64,000 bases of DNA from assembly GCF_032854445.1 (NCBI RefSeq), contig NC_088302.1, positions 11,777,338 through 11,841,337 of the forward strand, in the 5' to 3' direction. The notes under the pieces are model-generated. The model ran no database searches. It worked only from the letters and a program-made list of their open reading frames with translations, and was not told the origin of the DNA. Shown here piece by piece: positions 44,016 to 55,670 of this stretch; position 1 is the stretch's first letter; each line of letters opens with the position of its first letter. The stretch comes from Liolophura sinensis. Lineage: Eukaryota > Mollusca > Polyplacophora > Chitonida > Chitonidae. The translations under genes and the position numbers were made by a program.

Positions 44016-46849
44016 CTGTGGAGGAAAAAGTAAATGTGATAGCAATTAATGCACCATAGAAAATGTGTACATATAAATAACATTTTATGAACAAGAATGA
44101 CACTTAAGTTCACAATGTAAGAATTCAACACCATGTTGGATTCATCTTCAGGAAGGACCGTAAATAGGAAGGAAGTACACAGTCATTTCCTATTTACATC
44201 TATTATGTATCCAGTCTAAATCACATTAATATTCTGCTAAGAGGTGTCTTGCTTCAGTGAGCTGAAGAAGAAGAGCAAGATCACATACACATGGAATGTG
44301 ATAACTCTAAAACCTATCTGCAAATACACATTGGCAACTTGTCTTCGAAGCTTTCACACCGCACAGAGCACAAACATTACTTCTGCATTTTTAAAGTAGT
44401 GGCAAAGAATCTTCACATAAAAAACTGAGCGGTGATAAGAGCTTGGCAATGAAACTGTCAATACAAACTCTGTAATGAATTCCTTCTGGGAATATCAGAG
44501 GCAGCCTACAGAAGGCCCACGTCAAGTGCGGCCACCAGCAGCGCGGGAACAAAATATGGTGGGCTGCCGAGAGAATGGGACTTTGATCACTCTAAAGGCT
44601 TGGCCGTGATAAGAGTCCAGTGGTTCAAGCAAATCAATACAGGACTGGCCGACAGATTCTGGTGTCGGAATACCCTGTCAATCAATACGCACAGAACCTC
44701 CCCAACATTTCACCACTAGTATAAGACTAGGCCCCCAAAGCCATTCCCTGTACATCAATAATACATGTCGATTCCTTTCTATATCCCCAAGCAATTCCCA
44801 AATTGGCACCATTTTTTCACCAAGAATTTGTCAACAAGTTATGCAATATACAATATAACAAGTTTGTTAACAGCTAAATGAAACCAGACTGTTGCATACT
44901 ACACATCTATTTATTTTCAGCCTCTTAACTCAATGAGAAGATAACATCTTTCTTTTCTTTTTTTATCAATGCAATAAAATATACTGGAATCACACTGACA
45001 GGTTTATTTCACTTTGATTACATCTGGACCATATTCCATAAGATGTTCAAGCGTCAAAGACAATAAATACTTATATTTCTTTCGATTGATCTGTGTACAC
45101 AATATGATCAACCTGTCGCATTAGGCAAATTTTTCAGAAAAATTTTTCCTTTTTATGGATATATTTCATTTAATTAGCATACCTTCTAAAAGAACTTCAA
45201 ACTGACTCGAGGTTGGTGAAATCAGAGAATACACAATGTGATAATCTTTTAACATTAACAAATCTGTAAAAAAAGTCTGGGCCATGTTGTACCTCGGCCC
45301 CTTGTTAGAGAAGACCTTTAAAAATCGAAGTAGTTGGGTATCATTAAATAGACCACCTAAAACCATGCAAAAATATACTTTCACTTGTTATTTAAATCTT
45401 TTTGTGAAGACAGTTAAAGGTGTTGAAATATCAAAATACTAAGGTTGGTTATGTGGACCATACTATTAGAGTCTTGGAACACGAAACTGAATGTTGGAAG
45501 AACTCTTTTCGCCCATTCCTTTTCGGCGACAACAGGGAAAAAAGGTGATGTGACGTCAGAGTTCTCAGATACCGTCAGAATGGCTCATAAAGCCCACCAT
45601 AGTATTCAAATATTTGAATGGCTTGAAGTTTTCAATTGTCTGTATGATGAATCTCACTTCAGATTTTATCTTTCTTTTACTTTAAGTGTATGAGAAATGT
45701 TGAAAGATAGGATGTCAAAACTTTGATGTACACACTTGGTTAAAGAACAAATAAGACAACACATGGGAATACTTGTTACAGCTATAAAAAAAAAATAAAT
45801 GACACAAAGTACACATTACATATTTTGAACCTGATTTAGAAAATCACTGTAGGCACTCCATCCGAAAATAATCAGAACTCTTAATGTCTTGAAACTGGAG
45901 AGATGAGAAATGAAAAAGGTTAGCGGAGGCTGGCTTGATAGGCACAAACCAGAAGCATTAAGGAAAAATTACCAACAATGGATCAATTGCGCTTGTGCTC
46001 TTCAACGTTGCAACATGGTCGATGCGAACTCGTGTCTCAACAGCAAGCCCGCCATTTGGCTTTTCATTCCACAGAAATCTAAAAATATGACTAATGGCTT
46101 TTAGTGCTCACAACTGCCATGTCTCAATGATTTTAATGTGATTCCATAAATATCGCTTTGTTTGAAGTCCTCAATATATGGAGGTTAATTAATATAGAAC
46201 TATTCTGGTACTAAGGCGTCTCCTCAGGTTTCTTTGCTATGGGAGATTGGTGTCAGATGTGGGATCATTTACATACAATCTGTTTAGTTTCATGCACAAG
46301 AGATCATTACCTAGTTCTGATTGGCTGAATTCTATTAGTGAATTAGTGAGTCCTCACACTTTTATTTGATTGCTTGTATCACAATGAATGAGGTTTACTG
46401 TCATTCAGTTCACAGTGTTGGCCGTATACACACTTAAACCATCATCACCATGACCTTTTCCAATATAATTTCAATTTGCTTTTCAAGATCTTGTCAATAA
46501 AGATTATGCTGGGATAAAGTAAAAACTAATCAGTTAAAATAGGTATCATATTAGGTACAAAAACCAATCATTTGAAAAGCAGACTAGAGAGAACTGAGAC
46601 AGCAGACAGCAAAAAATTGTAAGGAGTTTCATAGGTAGAGAAGAGAACTCTGCTTTTTCCAAATAAAGACATTGTCAATAAGAAATGATGATTTCAAGAT
46701 ACGAGAATAGACTAGCCATAGAGCAGTGTACAGGTACACTGAAGGTCACTGTGGTAAGTGGGCAAAGGAAGGGGAGATGGGATGGGGGTTGGTGGGTGGT
46801 CACAAAGTCTTTAATACAGGATAAATCTTGAGAATAAATGAGAGTTTAC
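44016..46849 (-). other. Intron with a possible extra exon
   Basis: 2.8 kb between exons 4 and 3. Contains the candidate exon 45183-45356, a GC-richer island at 44490-44760, and a weak 21-nt in-phase pair at about 46313-46333 (reading FSQSEL). The segment 45425-45700 looks like part of a dispersed repeat (includes gtgatgtgacgtcagag). Confidence 0.5.
45183..45356 (-). CDS. Optional exon or repeat-derived open stretch
   Basis: 174 bp, phase 1 to 1, open throughout, with acceptor tatttttgcatggttttag before 45356 and donor GTATGC starting at 45182. It reads GGLFNDTQLLRFLKVFSNKG then PRYNMAQTFFTDLLMLKDYH and SPTSSQFEVLLE. It would fit silently between exons 3 and 4. Its composition (hydrophobic, Phe/Leu-rich) is unlike the polar neighbours, and the adjacent sequence looks repetitive, so it may be a transposon-derived stretch that happens to be open, or an exonised one. 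Confidence 0.3.
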
Positions 46850-46975
46850 CTGATAATGAGCGTGCCCTGACAGGCCAGTCTGTCTCAAATTGCCTCTGGT
46901 GAAATCGGTTAATGTTCTGCTCACTGTTGGACCGCACACGCTCTTCAATAATGCTCAGAGACTGAATGTCTTGTT
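46850..46975 (-). CDS. Exon 3: charged helical exon
   Basis: 126 bp, phase 1 in and 1 out. Acceptor cttgtcatatttccag before 46975; donor GTAAAC starts at 46849. It encodes E-QDIQSLSIIEERVRSNSEQN then INRFHQRQFETDWPVRARSLS. The first half is an amphipathic helix; RVRSNS and RARSLS are basophilic kinase-type sites. It follows exon 2 in frame (…HVQRTV-E-QDIQ…), a continuous helix across the junction. Confidence 0.85.
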
Positions 46976-48179
46976 CTGGAAATATGACAAGAGCAAAAAG
47001 CATTGAGGAAACGAAGGTAATGACAAAGAATCACTGGCAGTCACACACACACACATACACGCACGTAGCTAGCATTAGCGAAAAGCACCTCTCTTGGTAA
47101 AAATCCTCGACCTACATTGACTCGTCAATTTAATTAAAGGCGCTAAATGACTGCTGTGATCCACCTATCAGCATTCAGGGACAAACTGTAGCCTTAGGAG
47201 AAAAATTCGGTATCTTTGGGAGATCTAGTGTCACACAGCCACAGTTTCTATACCCAAAACATGGCAGACCAAGGACTACATTATATGCCAATCTCTGAAG
47301 GAAAAGATGAGCGGAATGACAATAGCCCTGAGCTACAACAGTGTCCTAGACAGTCATGAAGTTTAATGGCAGAGATAACGTGTATCATTCTGACCATGAA
47401 CAATTTACAATAAGGTCAAACCCATCCAAATGTACTCAAAACCTGCTTTAAGACTACACCTTGAGGGTGAAATACTGGATAACATCTACTACAAGAAAGA
47501 CCAGCATGCTTTTAACACAACACATGAAGACTGCATTAACCATCGATGACAGCAAACACCAGAAACAAAAATGTGTTGCTTTAACGCCTCGAACATTCAT
47601 CGTGAAACAAAATGGTCTGCATCACCAGGATAAACCACTGACAATGTGTCCATGCGTGGCACGGTAGAATGATCAGCCACTCTGGTCACTGTGTTGACCA
47701 TCAGGGCATAGTGACACCTTCCACCTGACTGACCCACGTCGTATCAATACCAGTGTTTAATTAACACAACACTCTATGCAGTACTAGGAAGTCACTGAAA
47801 CATGAAGGGTTTAAGATAAGCTCTTCTAAGTCATCATGAGCATGGAAAGCAACAGTTGGCTTCTTGTGACAGAGCTTTTGGACACCTTTACTGTACACTT
47901 TTAGACATTTTACAAATATTCAAAAATATTATAAATAGACACCTGATATCAGATCCATGGAAAGTATATTCCAAGTACAAATTCTGCTACTACTGGTACT
48001 AAATATTACTATTTAATTGTTTTCAAAAGGGCACTGGCACTCAGAGGACCTTCTGGTGGAGCATAATCCCAAACACGGTTTCATGTCAAGGGATTCGCAT
48101 ATATCCAATCTTATGAATCCTGATATGTGCAAAACGGATGTAACAAATGATCCTGAATCCTCAGAAAATGACACAAAAC

Positions 48180-49340
48180 TTCAGTGTTCACACCTCTCCT
48201 TCATTATAGCATGCTTCGTTACAACATGCACTTCAATATATAAACAGTTACAAACACTGTAGTGTTCACACCTCTCCTTCATTATAGCATGCTTCGTTAC
48301 AACATGCACTTCAATATATAAACACAGTTACAAACACTGTAGTGTTCACACCTCTCCTTCATTATAGCATGCTTCGTTACAACATGCACTTCAATATATA
48401 AACACAGTTACAAATACTTCAAATTTCACACCTCTCCTTCATTACAGCATGCTTCGTTACAACATGACTTCTATATATAAACAGTTACAAACATTTCAAA
48501 TTTCACACCTCTCCTTCATTACAGCATGCTTCGTTACAACATGACTTCAATATATAAACAGTTACAAACATTTCAAATTTCACACCTCTCCTTCATTACA
48601 GCATGCTTCGTTACAACATGACTTCAATATATAAACAGTTACAAACACTGTAGTGTTCACACCTCTCCTTTATTATAGCATGCTTCGTTACAACATACAC
48701 TTCAATATATAAACACAGTTACAAATACTTCAGTTTTCACACCTCTCCTTCATTACAGCATGCTTCGTTACAACATGCACTTCAATATATAAACAGTTAT
48801 AAACACTGTAGTTTTCACACCTCTCCTTTATTATAGCATGCTTCGTTACAACATGCACTTCAATATATAAACAGTTACAAACACTGTAGTTTTCACACCT
48901 CTCCTTTATTATAGCATGCTTCATTACAACATGCACTTCAATATATAAACACAGTTACAAATACTTCAAATTTCACACCTCTCCTTCATTACAGCATGCT
49001 TCGTTACAACATGACTTCTATATATAAACAGTTACAAACATTTCAAATTTCACACCTCTCCTTCATTACAGCATGCTTCGTTACAACATGACTTCAATAT
49101 ATAAACAGTTACAAACATTTCAAATTTCACACCTCTCCTTTATTATAGCATGCTTTGTTACAACATGCACTTCAATGCATAAACACAGTTACAAATACTT
49201 CAGTTTTCACACCTCTCCTCCATTATAGCATGCTTCGTTACAACATACACTTCAATATATAAACACAGTTACAAATACTTCAGTTTTCACACCTCTCCTT
49301 CGTTATAGCATGCACTTCAATATATAAATATAGTTACAAA
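48180..49340. repeat. Satellite of about 76-80 bp, 15 copies
   Basis: Fifteen occurrences of cacacctctcc at roughly 78-bp steps, each followed by attatagcatgcttcg, ttacaacatg, acttcaatatataaaca and gttacaaa. Two subtypes exist: actgtagtgttcac and atttcaaatttcac linkers, interspersed in blocks, which shows unequal exchange between variants. The last unit runs into tatgtccccaaaactttt, the interior of dispersed family D. Confidence 0.95.
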
Positions 49341-49530
49341 TATGTCCCCAAAACTTTTCAACAAATTGTTGTTCCACACACTTCTTGTGAAGTAAATCTT
49401 CAGATTCTGTATCTTCTTTTCATTCAGAGGCTTGATTATTATGTAATTATTCAATGAACGCCATTAACTATGCTGATCTGGTTTACATTTAACATTCCTC
49501 CATTTGTCCATTCCTTATTATCACATCAAA
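49340..49530 (+). repeat. Dispersed repeat family D, copy 1 (continues from the satellite)
   Basis: ccccaaaacttttcaacaaattgttg, written here in parts (ccccaaaactttt, caacaaattgttg), then cttcagattctgt, gcttgattattatg, aattattcaatgaa, tatgctgatctggttt and aacattcctcc. All match 57650-57830 in order. Confidence 0.6.
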
Positions 49531-50735
49531 GTCTCAGTAGTTGAGAAACTTCACAGAAGGCATCTGACTTATAGGCGGGTTTGTCCCACAACAACAGTGT
49601 TATAAAAACGAGGGAGAGGTGTACATTGAATGTAACACTGGGCTGTACAAAGAGCTTACCATTAAAGAACAAAGTTGTCTGAGCCTCCAAACCAGACAGA
49701 AAGTTCGACGAATGACACAAGAAGTTTCAAAAACCCCACAAAACACAATGAGTAATGTGGTGATCAACAACAACGACGTTCTGCTCCAGTCTGCTGGAAT
49801 GGACCCCGCTTGACTGTAGCGGCTGACAATGCGTGGGCAGTTCATTTACGTCAAAACATCCACCTACATGCAGTCACACGTACTTACATGCCTTGTAATC
49901 ACCCATTTACTGCTGCCTTCCAGGTAAACCCATGTAGGTTTTCTCCCAAATGAAATGTCTATTGATTTCTACCGTATTATAGTATCCTGATGTTTACCAG
50001 GTTCATCAGACTAAAGGCTTGTTCAAGTCAGCTTAAAGGCATGAAATAGGGTAACTCTCCCAGAAATGGATGCAATAATATTTACTTTTTACTTCATACT
50101 GGAGGTATTAAATTTACATCCATTGATATCTATTTTAGCTCCAGTAGATTTGTCAATGTTATATCCATCATCGGCAAATGTTGGCTACCCTAACCTAAGT
50201 GATACAAAGATTAACTTCAACTGGAACGATACATTACATATCTTACAGTAAATGTACTCTAATGTGTCTGATGTCAAGCATGATGTCATAGCTGCTCTGA
50301 ATCCATCATCAGTACACTCTTTGGTCACGTGACCAGAGCACTGGAGGTGAAAACAAAGCCAACTTAACCTAGGTGAAATAGTCACTGAAGAAGATTTTAG
50401 CACAAGAAATGAAAAATATAACTATTAAGCAAGAAATTCTTTCTGCAAAAGTGATCGGGATGTATCTAGTCTCCATACATGATCGTATCAATGTCCTGTA
50501 GTACTTTGGAGTTTGCAATCGGCAAAAATCAGCATTTCGTCCATTTAGATCCATGTTACTTATCATCACCTGCTCCTTGCCAGGAACCCGAGAGCTCAAT
50601 CTATGAATACACTTAAAATCAATATTTACTCAACATCTGTACTGTTAACATTTCAGCATGATTTGCATATTTGCTGAGAATGTCACCTGACTCTCAAATT
50701 CACTTTAGTCAAAGGGCAACAGATTCTCCGTAATA

Positions 50736-51009
50736 TTTATTTATTTATTTATTTATTTATCTGATTGGTGTCTTATGCTGTATTCAAAAATATCTCACTT
50801 ATATGACGACGGCCAACATTATGGTGGGAGGAAACCAGGCAGAGCCCAGAGGAATCCCGCAACCATCCTCAGGTTGCTGGCAGACCTTCCCACATACGGT
50901 CGGAGAGGAAGTCACCATGAACTGCACTTGAACTCACAGCAACAGAACCAGAGGCTCATGGGTCATTACGCCGCGATAGCGTGCTAACCAACTGAGCCAC
51001 GGAGGCCCC
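50736..51009 (-). mobile_element. Near-full-length tRNA-derived SINE, copy 3
   Basis: (ATTT)n tail at the left, conserved body, and minus-strand head ggcctccgtggctcagttgg. More diverged than the 39.5-kb copy. Flanks tctccgtaata (50725-50735) and tctccatgtaata (51010-51022) look like a target-site duplication with a 2-bp indel. Confidence 0.88.
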
Positions 51010-51208
51010 TCTCCATGTAATAGGTAGTCAACATATTCTTAACACTGGTTCACCATGCCACAGCTAGACGCTAGACAAAATGCCCCATCAAGTCAAAAAA
51101 TACAGAGTTAACATGCCCTGTTATAAATATTAATGCTTAATCCCCAAAGAAAGATTTACTAAAACTGCCAATCTTTTTTTTTAAGTTTTAAGACTGTCCT
51201 TACTCAAT

Positions 51209-51223
51209 ATTTCATCTTGAGAT
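51209..51223 (+). repeat. Target-site duplication, left
   Basis: atttcatcttgagat, identical to 51326-51340. Confidence 0.88.
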
Positions 51224-51325
51224 TTATTTATTTTCTTGATTGATGTTTCACACCGTACTGAAGAATACCTCACTCATGCAACAGTTGCCAGCACTGAGGT
51301 GGGAGGAAAATTAGCTTAGCCCGGC
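51224..51325 (-). mobile_element. 5'-truncated SINE with perfect target-site duplication, copy 4
   Basis: Only about 102 bp: tail ttatttattttct, gattgatgtttcacaccgt, agaatacctcactcatg, and cactgaggtgggaggaaa, then it stops inside the body. The tRNA head is absent. A perfect 15-bp duplication (51209-51223 and 51326-51340) flanks it, so the truncation occurred at insertion, not afterwards. Confidence 0.88.
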
Positions 51326-51340
51326 ATTTCATCTTGAGAT
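51326..51340 (+). repeat. Target-site duplication, right
   Basis: atttcatcttgagat, the partner of 51209-51223. Confidence 0.88.
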
Positions 51341-52234
51341 ATTACTACTTTAAATTGCTCGAACTTAATACTGGCAGACATAGAATTCGATCTTTTCAAG
51401 AACAGAGTAAGGATTTTCAACACAATAGACGCATATGTCACAGGGTACAGTACAATTCCTCGATGTGAATGTTTCTGAATACAATTTTACACAACAGAAA
51501 CTGTATCTGTGATGCAAGAAGCTTTATAGATCCTCATACAACATATGTGTGTACGCAGATAATGCATGATAGCTGGGAACATTGCTCATTCTTATAGACA
51601 CACTGTCAACTGCTGATGCATTTAACAAATGTCACTCTTGTGAACCAATGGTGTATTATGAAATGATGCTTACAGTACAACAAAATGTCACATACTACAG
51701 GACCACACACAAAATAAACCCACAATTTCCTCTTTCTATCAACAGAGACCATACCCCAGGCATGACATCACCAGCTCATCTGTGAAGATCCATAGTGCAT
51801 GCAAAAGCAAAACACGAGTTACCATAATTCACCTATAAAAGTTTTCAACATCTTGTCAAGTTTGTTTATTACAGCCAGTTTGTGAAGTCTGATAAACTTC
51901 TTATGAAATGAAGCCTTTATTTGCTACTGAAAGTGCATCTTTATGTAACACACTTCAGGTGTTCAGGTGTTATACAGTAAGTTCAGTATGTTTAACATGG
52001 ACTGACCTTTGGAGCCTCTCAGTGCTCAATGTCAAGTCAGGCAGCAACAAATACCAGTTTTTACGTCTTTGGTATGACCAAACGCTGCTTTGATCTCCAG
52101 TCTTCAAACCATTAAACCAACGCAGTGGTTATATTCACAGATCATTCACCAGGCAATTAACATATAGGAAACATTTAAAATATTCTCAATGCACATTTTC
52201 ATCAAAGAGTTATGCAGCATTTGCCAAAGCAATT

Positions 52235-52450
52235 CAGAGCGAAATCAACATGCAGCCATATAAACAAATTTGCATATTCATATTACAGGCTGTAAGTTCA
52301 CACTTCAACATGGGTATGGTATACGATGTTAATAGAGCATCTTTATCACCAGCAGACAAGGCATCTAGGCTTTTGAGCTCATGGATGAATTGTCAACACT
52401 CAGGTTACATATGCAGATGAAGTCACAGGTGTGGAAATTCATCAGCCAAG
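52235..52450 (+). repeat. Dispersed repeat family C, copy 2
   Basis: Same motif order as 18825-19065 (agccatataaa, ttgcatattcatatta, caggctgtaagttcacac, tgggtatggtat, ttatcaccagcagacaa). Confidence 0.6.
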
Positions 52451-54187
52451 CTATATGGAGCAAAATACTTTAGTGTCTCCAATTACATGTACCATGCATG
52501 CACAATTCACTTAAATTGTTCCTTGAATTTTTTACTATAATTTACCAAATGAATGATTGGGTTTAACGTTGTACAATTTAACGCGTTACAAATTAACAAT
52601 TTTTCGGTTATATGACAATGACATTTCCAGATGACAAGCTAGATCATGTGAGAGTCTGATTAGCTAACTGAACATTCAGTGGTCAAATGAACAATGCTAA
52701 ACACTGCTAGATTTAATATCCCAATCTCGACCATCACTGTGGATACAGTGGCCAAAAAACCCCCAAACAACGGAGATGAAAGCAAGCATCTTAAAAACAC
52801 ATATAAAAGCTAAAATGTGGACATATATCAAGGAGAGAACAACAGAGCTGCTTGTCCCTTGGGTGGTCAGGAAAGTTACCATGAAGTGGTCAATTACCCC
52901 GCATGGACCACACACCAGTTAAGGCCCTCCATCAACAATGCTTCACTCTCAGCACAGCCGCCATGGCAGTCCACACACTCACGTTAAATGGCACTGTCTC
53001 CTTCACCACAAGAGTGCAAAATATGGCAAAAATTCTCCTCCAAACCAAACAAAAACGACCATATGTTTGCTAAACTCATACTATGTTTAATTTACACCCA
53101 ATCCCCCTTCGATTTTCTTTGAATTCCACTCTTACGGTGATCCAGACAATGCAGGTTTCAGTTTTCTAGTTTTAAAATATTCAAATACATTAATTATAAA
53201 TTGGGACTACACCTTTAGCAAACCTTTATTAATTCTATGCCCTGTAAAAAAATAACAAAAATGTAATACAAAAAGTTGAGGATATAAAAACTGAAGTGCT
53301 TTTCAGGCCCAAATTTTGTAGCACATAGAAAAGACAAGGCAGGCTTCCATATGTAGGCTAATCACGGGGATAAAGTGTAATCAATGCCGAAGCCATTAAA
53401 GGTTTGGCAAAAGAAAGGGTAAGATTTGTGATCTCAGATCTTCTTTTTGGAATAGCGATACAAACTTGTAAGAAAAAAGAAGAGGTCTCAATGTTATTCA
53501 TTTGTTGCTGTCCTTCATGTACACTCACACTGTTTCCCAAACCTATACAAATTGCAAATAAAAATATACAAAACTTAAATAAGCCCACAAACTAATTATA
53601 TTCCAAAGAAGTTACAAAATTTCTCCCTTTAATTACTTGAGGGCATCTTAAAAAACCTGACAAAAAAGGGATGCTGTACAATGTATGTCATAGCTTTTTA
53701 GCCAGTCCTGCATGCCATCGGAAAAGTCAACGCCTCAGATGGCGTATTAGTATTATTCTCTTGACCTTCGTCTGCCAGAATACATGTGAGTGGAGACCTT
53801 GATTTTTAAATGCAACAGTGCATTTCAGAAGATCTATTCATGCTTTTAGAACTACCAATGCTCTTAATGGTAAGCCCTTTGAAAAGGCATCAAGAAATGT
53901 TGCTCAGAAGTAGAAAGAATCCTTTGACACCCACTGTTGTTTTAGCATGAAGGATTTTTTCTCATTGTGTTATTAAAAGAGACTAACACATCTTGAAGCC
54001 ATATGTAGCTCAAGTTACCAAACAATAGAGAACTGGGGACTGATTTAATCTCCTAGTAAGTGAGAGGAAGGTAGCTGACATATGAAAGTCGCTGCCAGAT
54101 TTACATAACTTTACAAACCTATAAATAGACGCGTAAATAATCAAAATTATCCAAGGGAAAAAAAATTATATAATTATATGTGATATA

Positions 54188-54435
54188 TTTATTTATTATT
54201 ATTTGACTTGTGTTTTACACCATACACAATATTTCACATATACGATAGTGGGCGGAAATTGGGCAGAGCACGAGGAAAGCTACAACCATCCACATGGTTG
54301 CTGTCAGACCTTTCCACATACGGCCATTGAGGAAGCCAGTATGAGACGATTTGAACTCACAATGACCGCTTTGGTGAGAGGCTCCTGGGTCATTGCTCTG
54401 TGCTGGCGTACAGCCCTCAAGGCCACGGAGGCCCC
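54188..54435 (-). mobile_element. Diverged tRNA-derived SINE, copy 5
   Basis: Tail tttatttattattattt, then gacttgtgttttacacc, caatatttcacatatacg, and at the right end aaggccacggaggcccc. Several internal deletions (the agcattatggtgggagg block is lost) and mutations in the A box region. No clear target duplication. Oldest near-complete copy. Two opposing open frames overlap it by chance. Confidence 0.82.
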
Positions 54436-54613
54436 CTATACATATTGTAAGCTGAACTTTAAGACAATTCAACATCATGAAATTCTGGAAACAAATAATC
54501 CAAATCAAACGAAATGTTTAAAAAAAATTCATCATTATGAAAAATTTTATATTTTATGCACTTCTTTACATCCACGTTTAGTCTGATTTACTTCTCCTTC
54601 ATGTAAGACTTAC

Positions 54614-54741
54614 CGACTGTTCTCTGGACATGTTCATGAATTGTTGTTAAAGTGGTCACTCCATTTCCTGTCTGGTAAAACACTCCCTTTTCAAACTCCA
54701 GCCTCCGCCCATCTTGACTTTGTGAGTGTCCAGTGTTGCAC
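54614..54741 (-). CDS. Exon 2: possibly folded N-terminal segment
   Basis: 128 bp, phase 2 in, phase 1 out. Acceptor tgttatttttctgatcag before 54741; donor GTAAGT starts at 54613. It encodes CNTGHSQSQDGRRLEFEKGV then FYQTGNGVTTLTTIHEHVQR and TV. The alternation in LEFEKGVFYQTGNGVTTLTT suggests two beta strands and a turn, followed by a helix (IHEHVQRTVEQDI) into exon 3. This is the least low-complexity part of the protein and, with exon 9, the best search query. Confidence 0.85.
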
Positions 54742-55539
54742 CTGATCAGAAAAATAACAGTTTTATCACAATATTAAAATGCTACACTTTTATGAATTTG
54801 ACAATCCTTCACATTCAAAGTTTTTTGCCCCAATTTGGCAATAGTTAATTAATTCTTAGCTTCCTGTGAAAGGGCTTACAACAAAAAGAGAGATTCTGAC
54901 TGTGATGATACTTAATTTTCAAACAAAACAAATGACAATTTAAAAAGATTCTGTTTTGAAATGCCAATGTTGCATGTAAATGTATTTTAATTAATTTGAT
55001 GGAAATATTACACAACAAACTAACAAGTAATTAATATTGGCCTTTCAGAGATGTAAAAGCGAAGTAAGAACATGCACATATGCAACCAAATGGAACTACA
55101 ACAACAGTAACAGGTGTTGTAACAATTTGCATGCCTTGAAAGCACATTTCTGGATAGTCAGTAAAGTTAGACTATTCCAAGAATCCTGAACATGGTACAT
55201 ACCCGCCAAATGCAATTTAATTCATAATAATCTCAAACCCAAAATACTAAAATACATAAATTACATGTAAATATCAACATGTAAACCTCTTCCAACTAAA
55301 ATGAACAAACATCCATATTTTGGCATGGCTCTCATATTAATGCCCCAGACAGATGTATTCACTACATGTAGCTGGAGAACAAACTTTATCAATATCAATG
55401 TACTATGCATAAATCATAAACAGTAGATTCAAGAAATACTGTATATCTCATGGATTTTGTTTGCAAAAATGTACCTCCAGCAGCACACAAAGGCCCCAAT
55501 ATGATACTTTTGATGCCAGTACTTAAGTTTTCCTGATAA

Positions 55540-55670
55540 GAAATTAATGAAACTCCACAAAAACTCAGAAGTGGCCCAATAAGGTGGATGAATTAAGCAG
55601 ACTCCGTCACTTAAAAACGCTAAATCTTAGGTGAAACACAGTACACCGTAATTTTAAAGAATTCAGATCA
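55540..55670 (+). repeat. Dispersed repeat family B, copy
   Basis: Contains gaaactccacaaaaact, ggcccaataaggtggatgaa, aaaaacgctaaatcttaggtg and gaaacacagtac, as in the copies at 18.6 (inverted) and 19.9 kb. Confidence 0.5.

Larger units (their letters stand above)
46976..54613 (-). other. 7.6-kb intron dominated by a satellite and SINEs
   Basis: Between exons 3 and 2. Contents: (CA)n at 47041-47060, the satellite at 48180-49340, SINE copies at 50736-51009, 51224-51325 and 54188-54435, and family C copy 2 at 52235-52450. No coding exon passes splice and phase checks. Confidence 0.6.
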
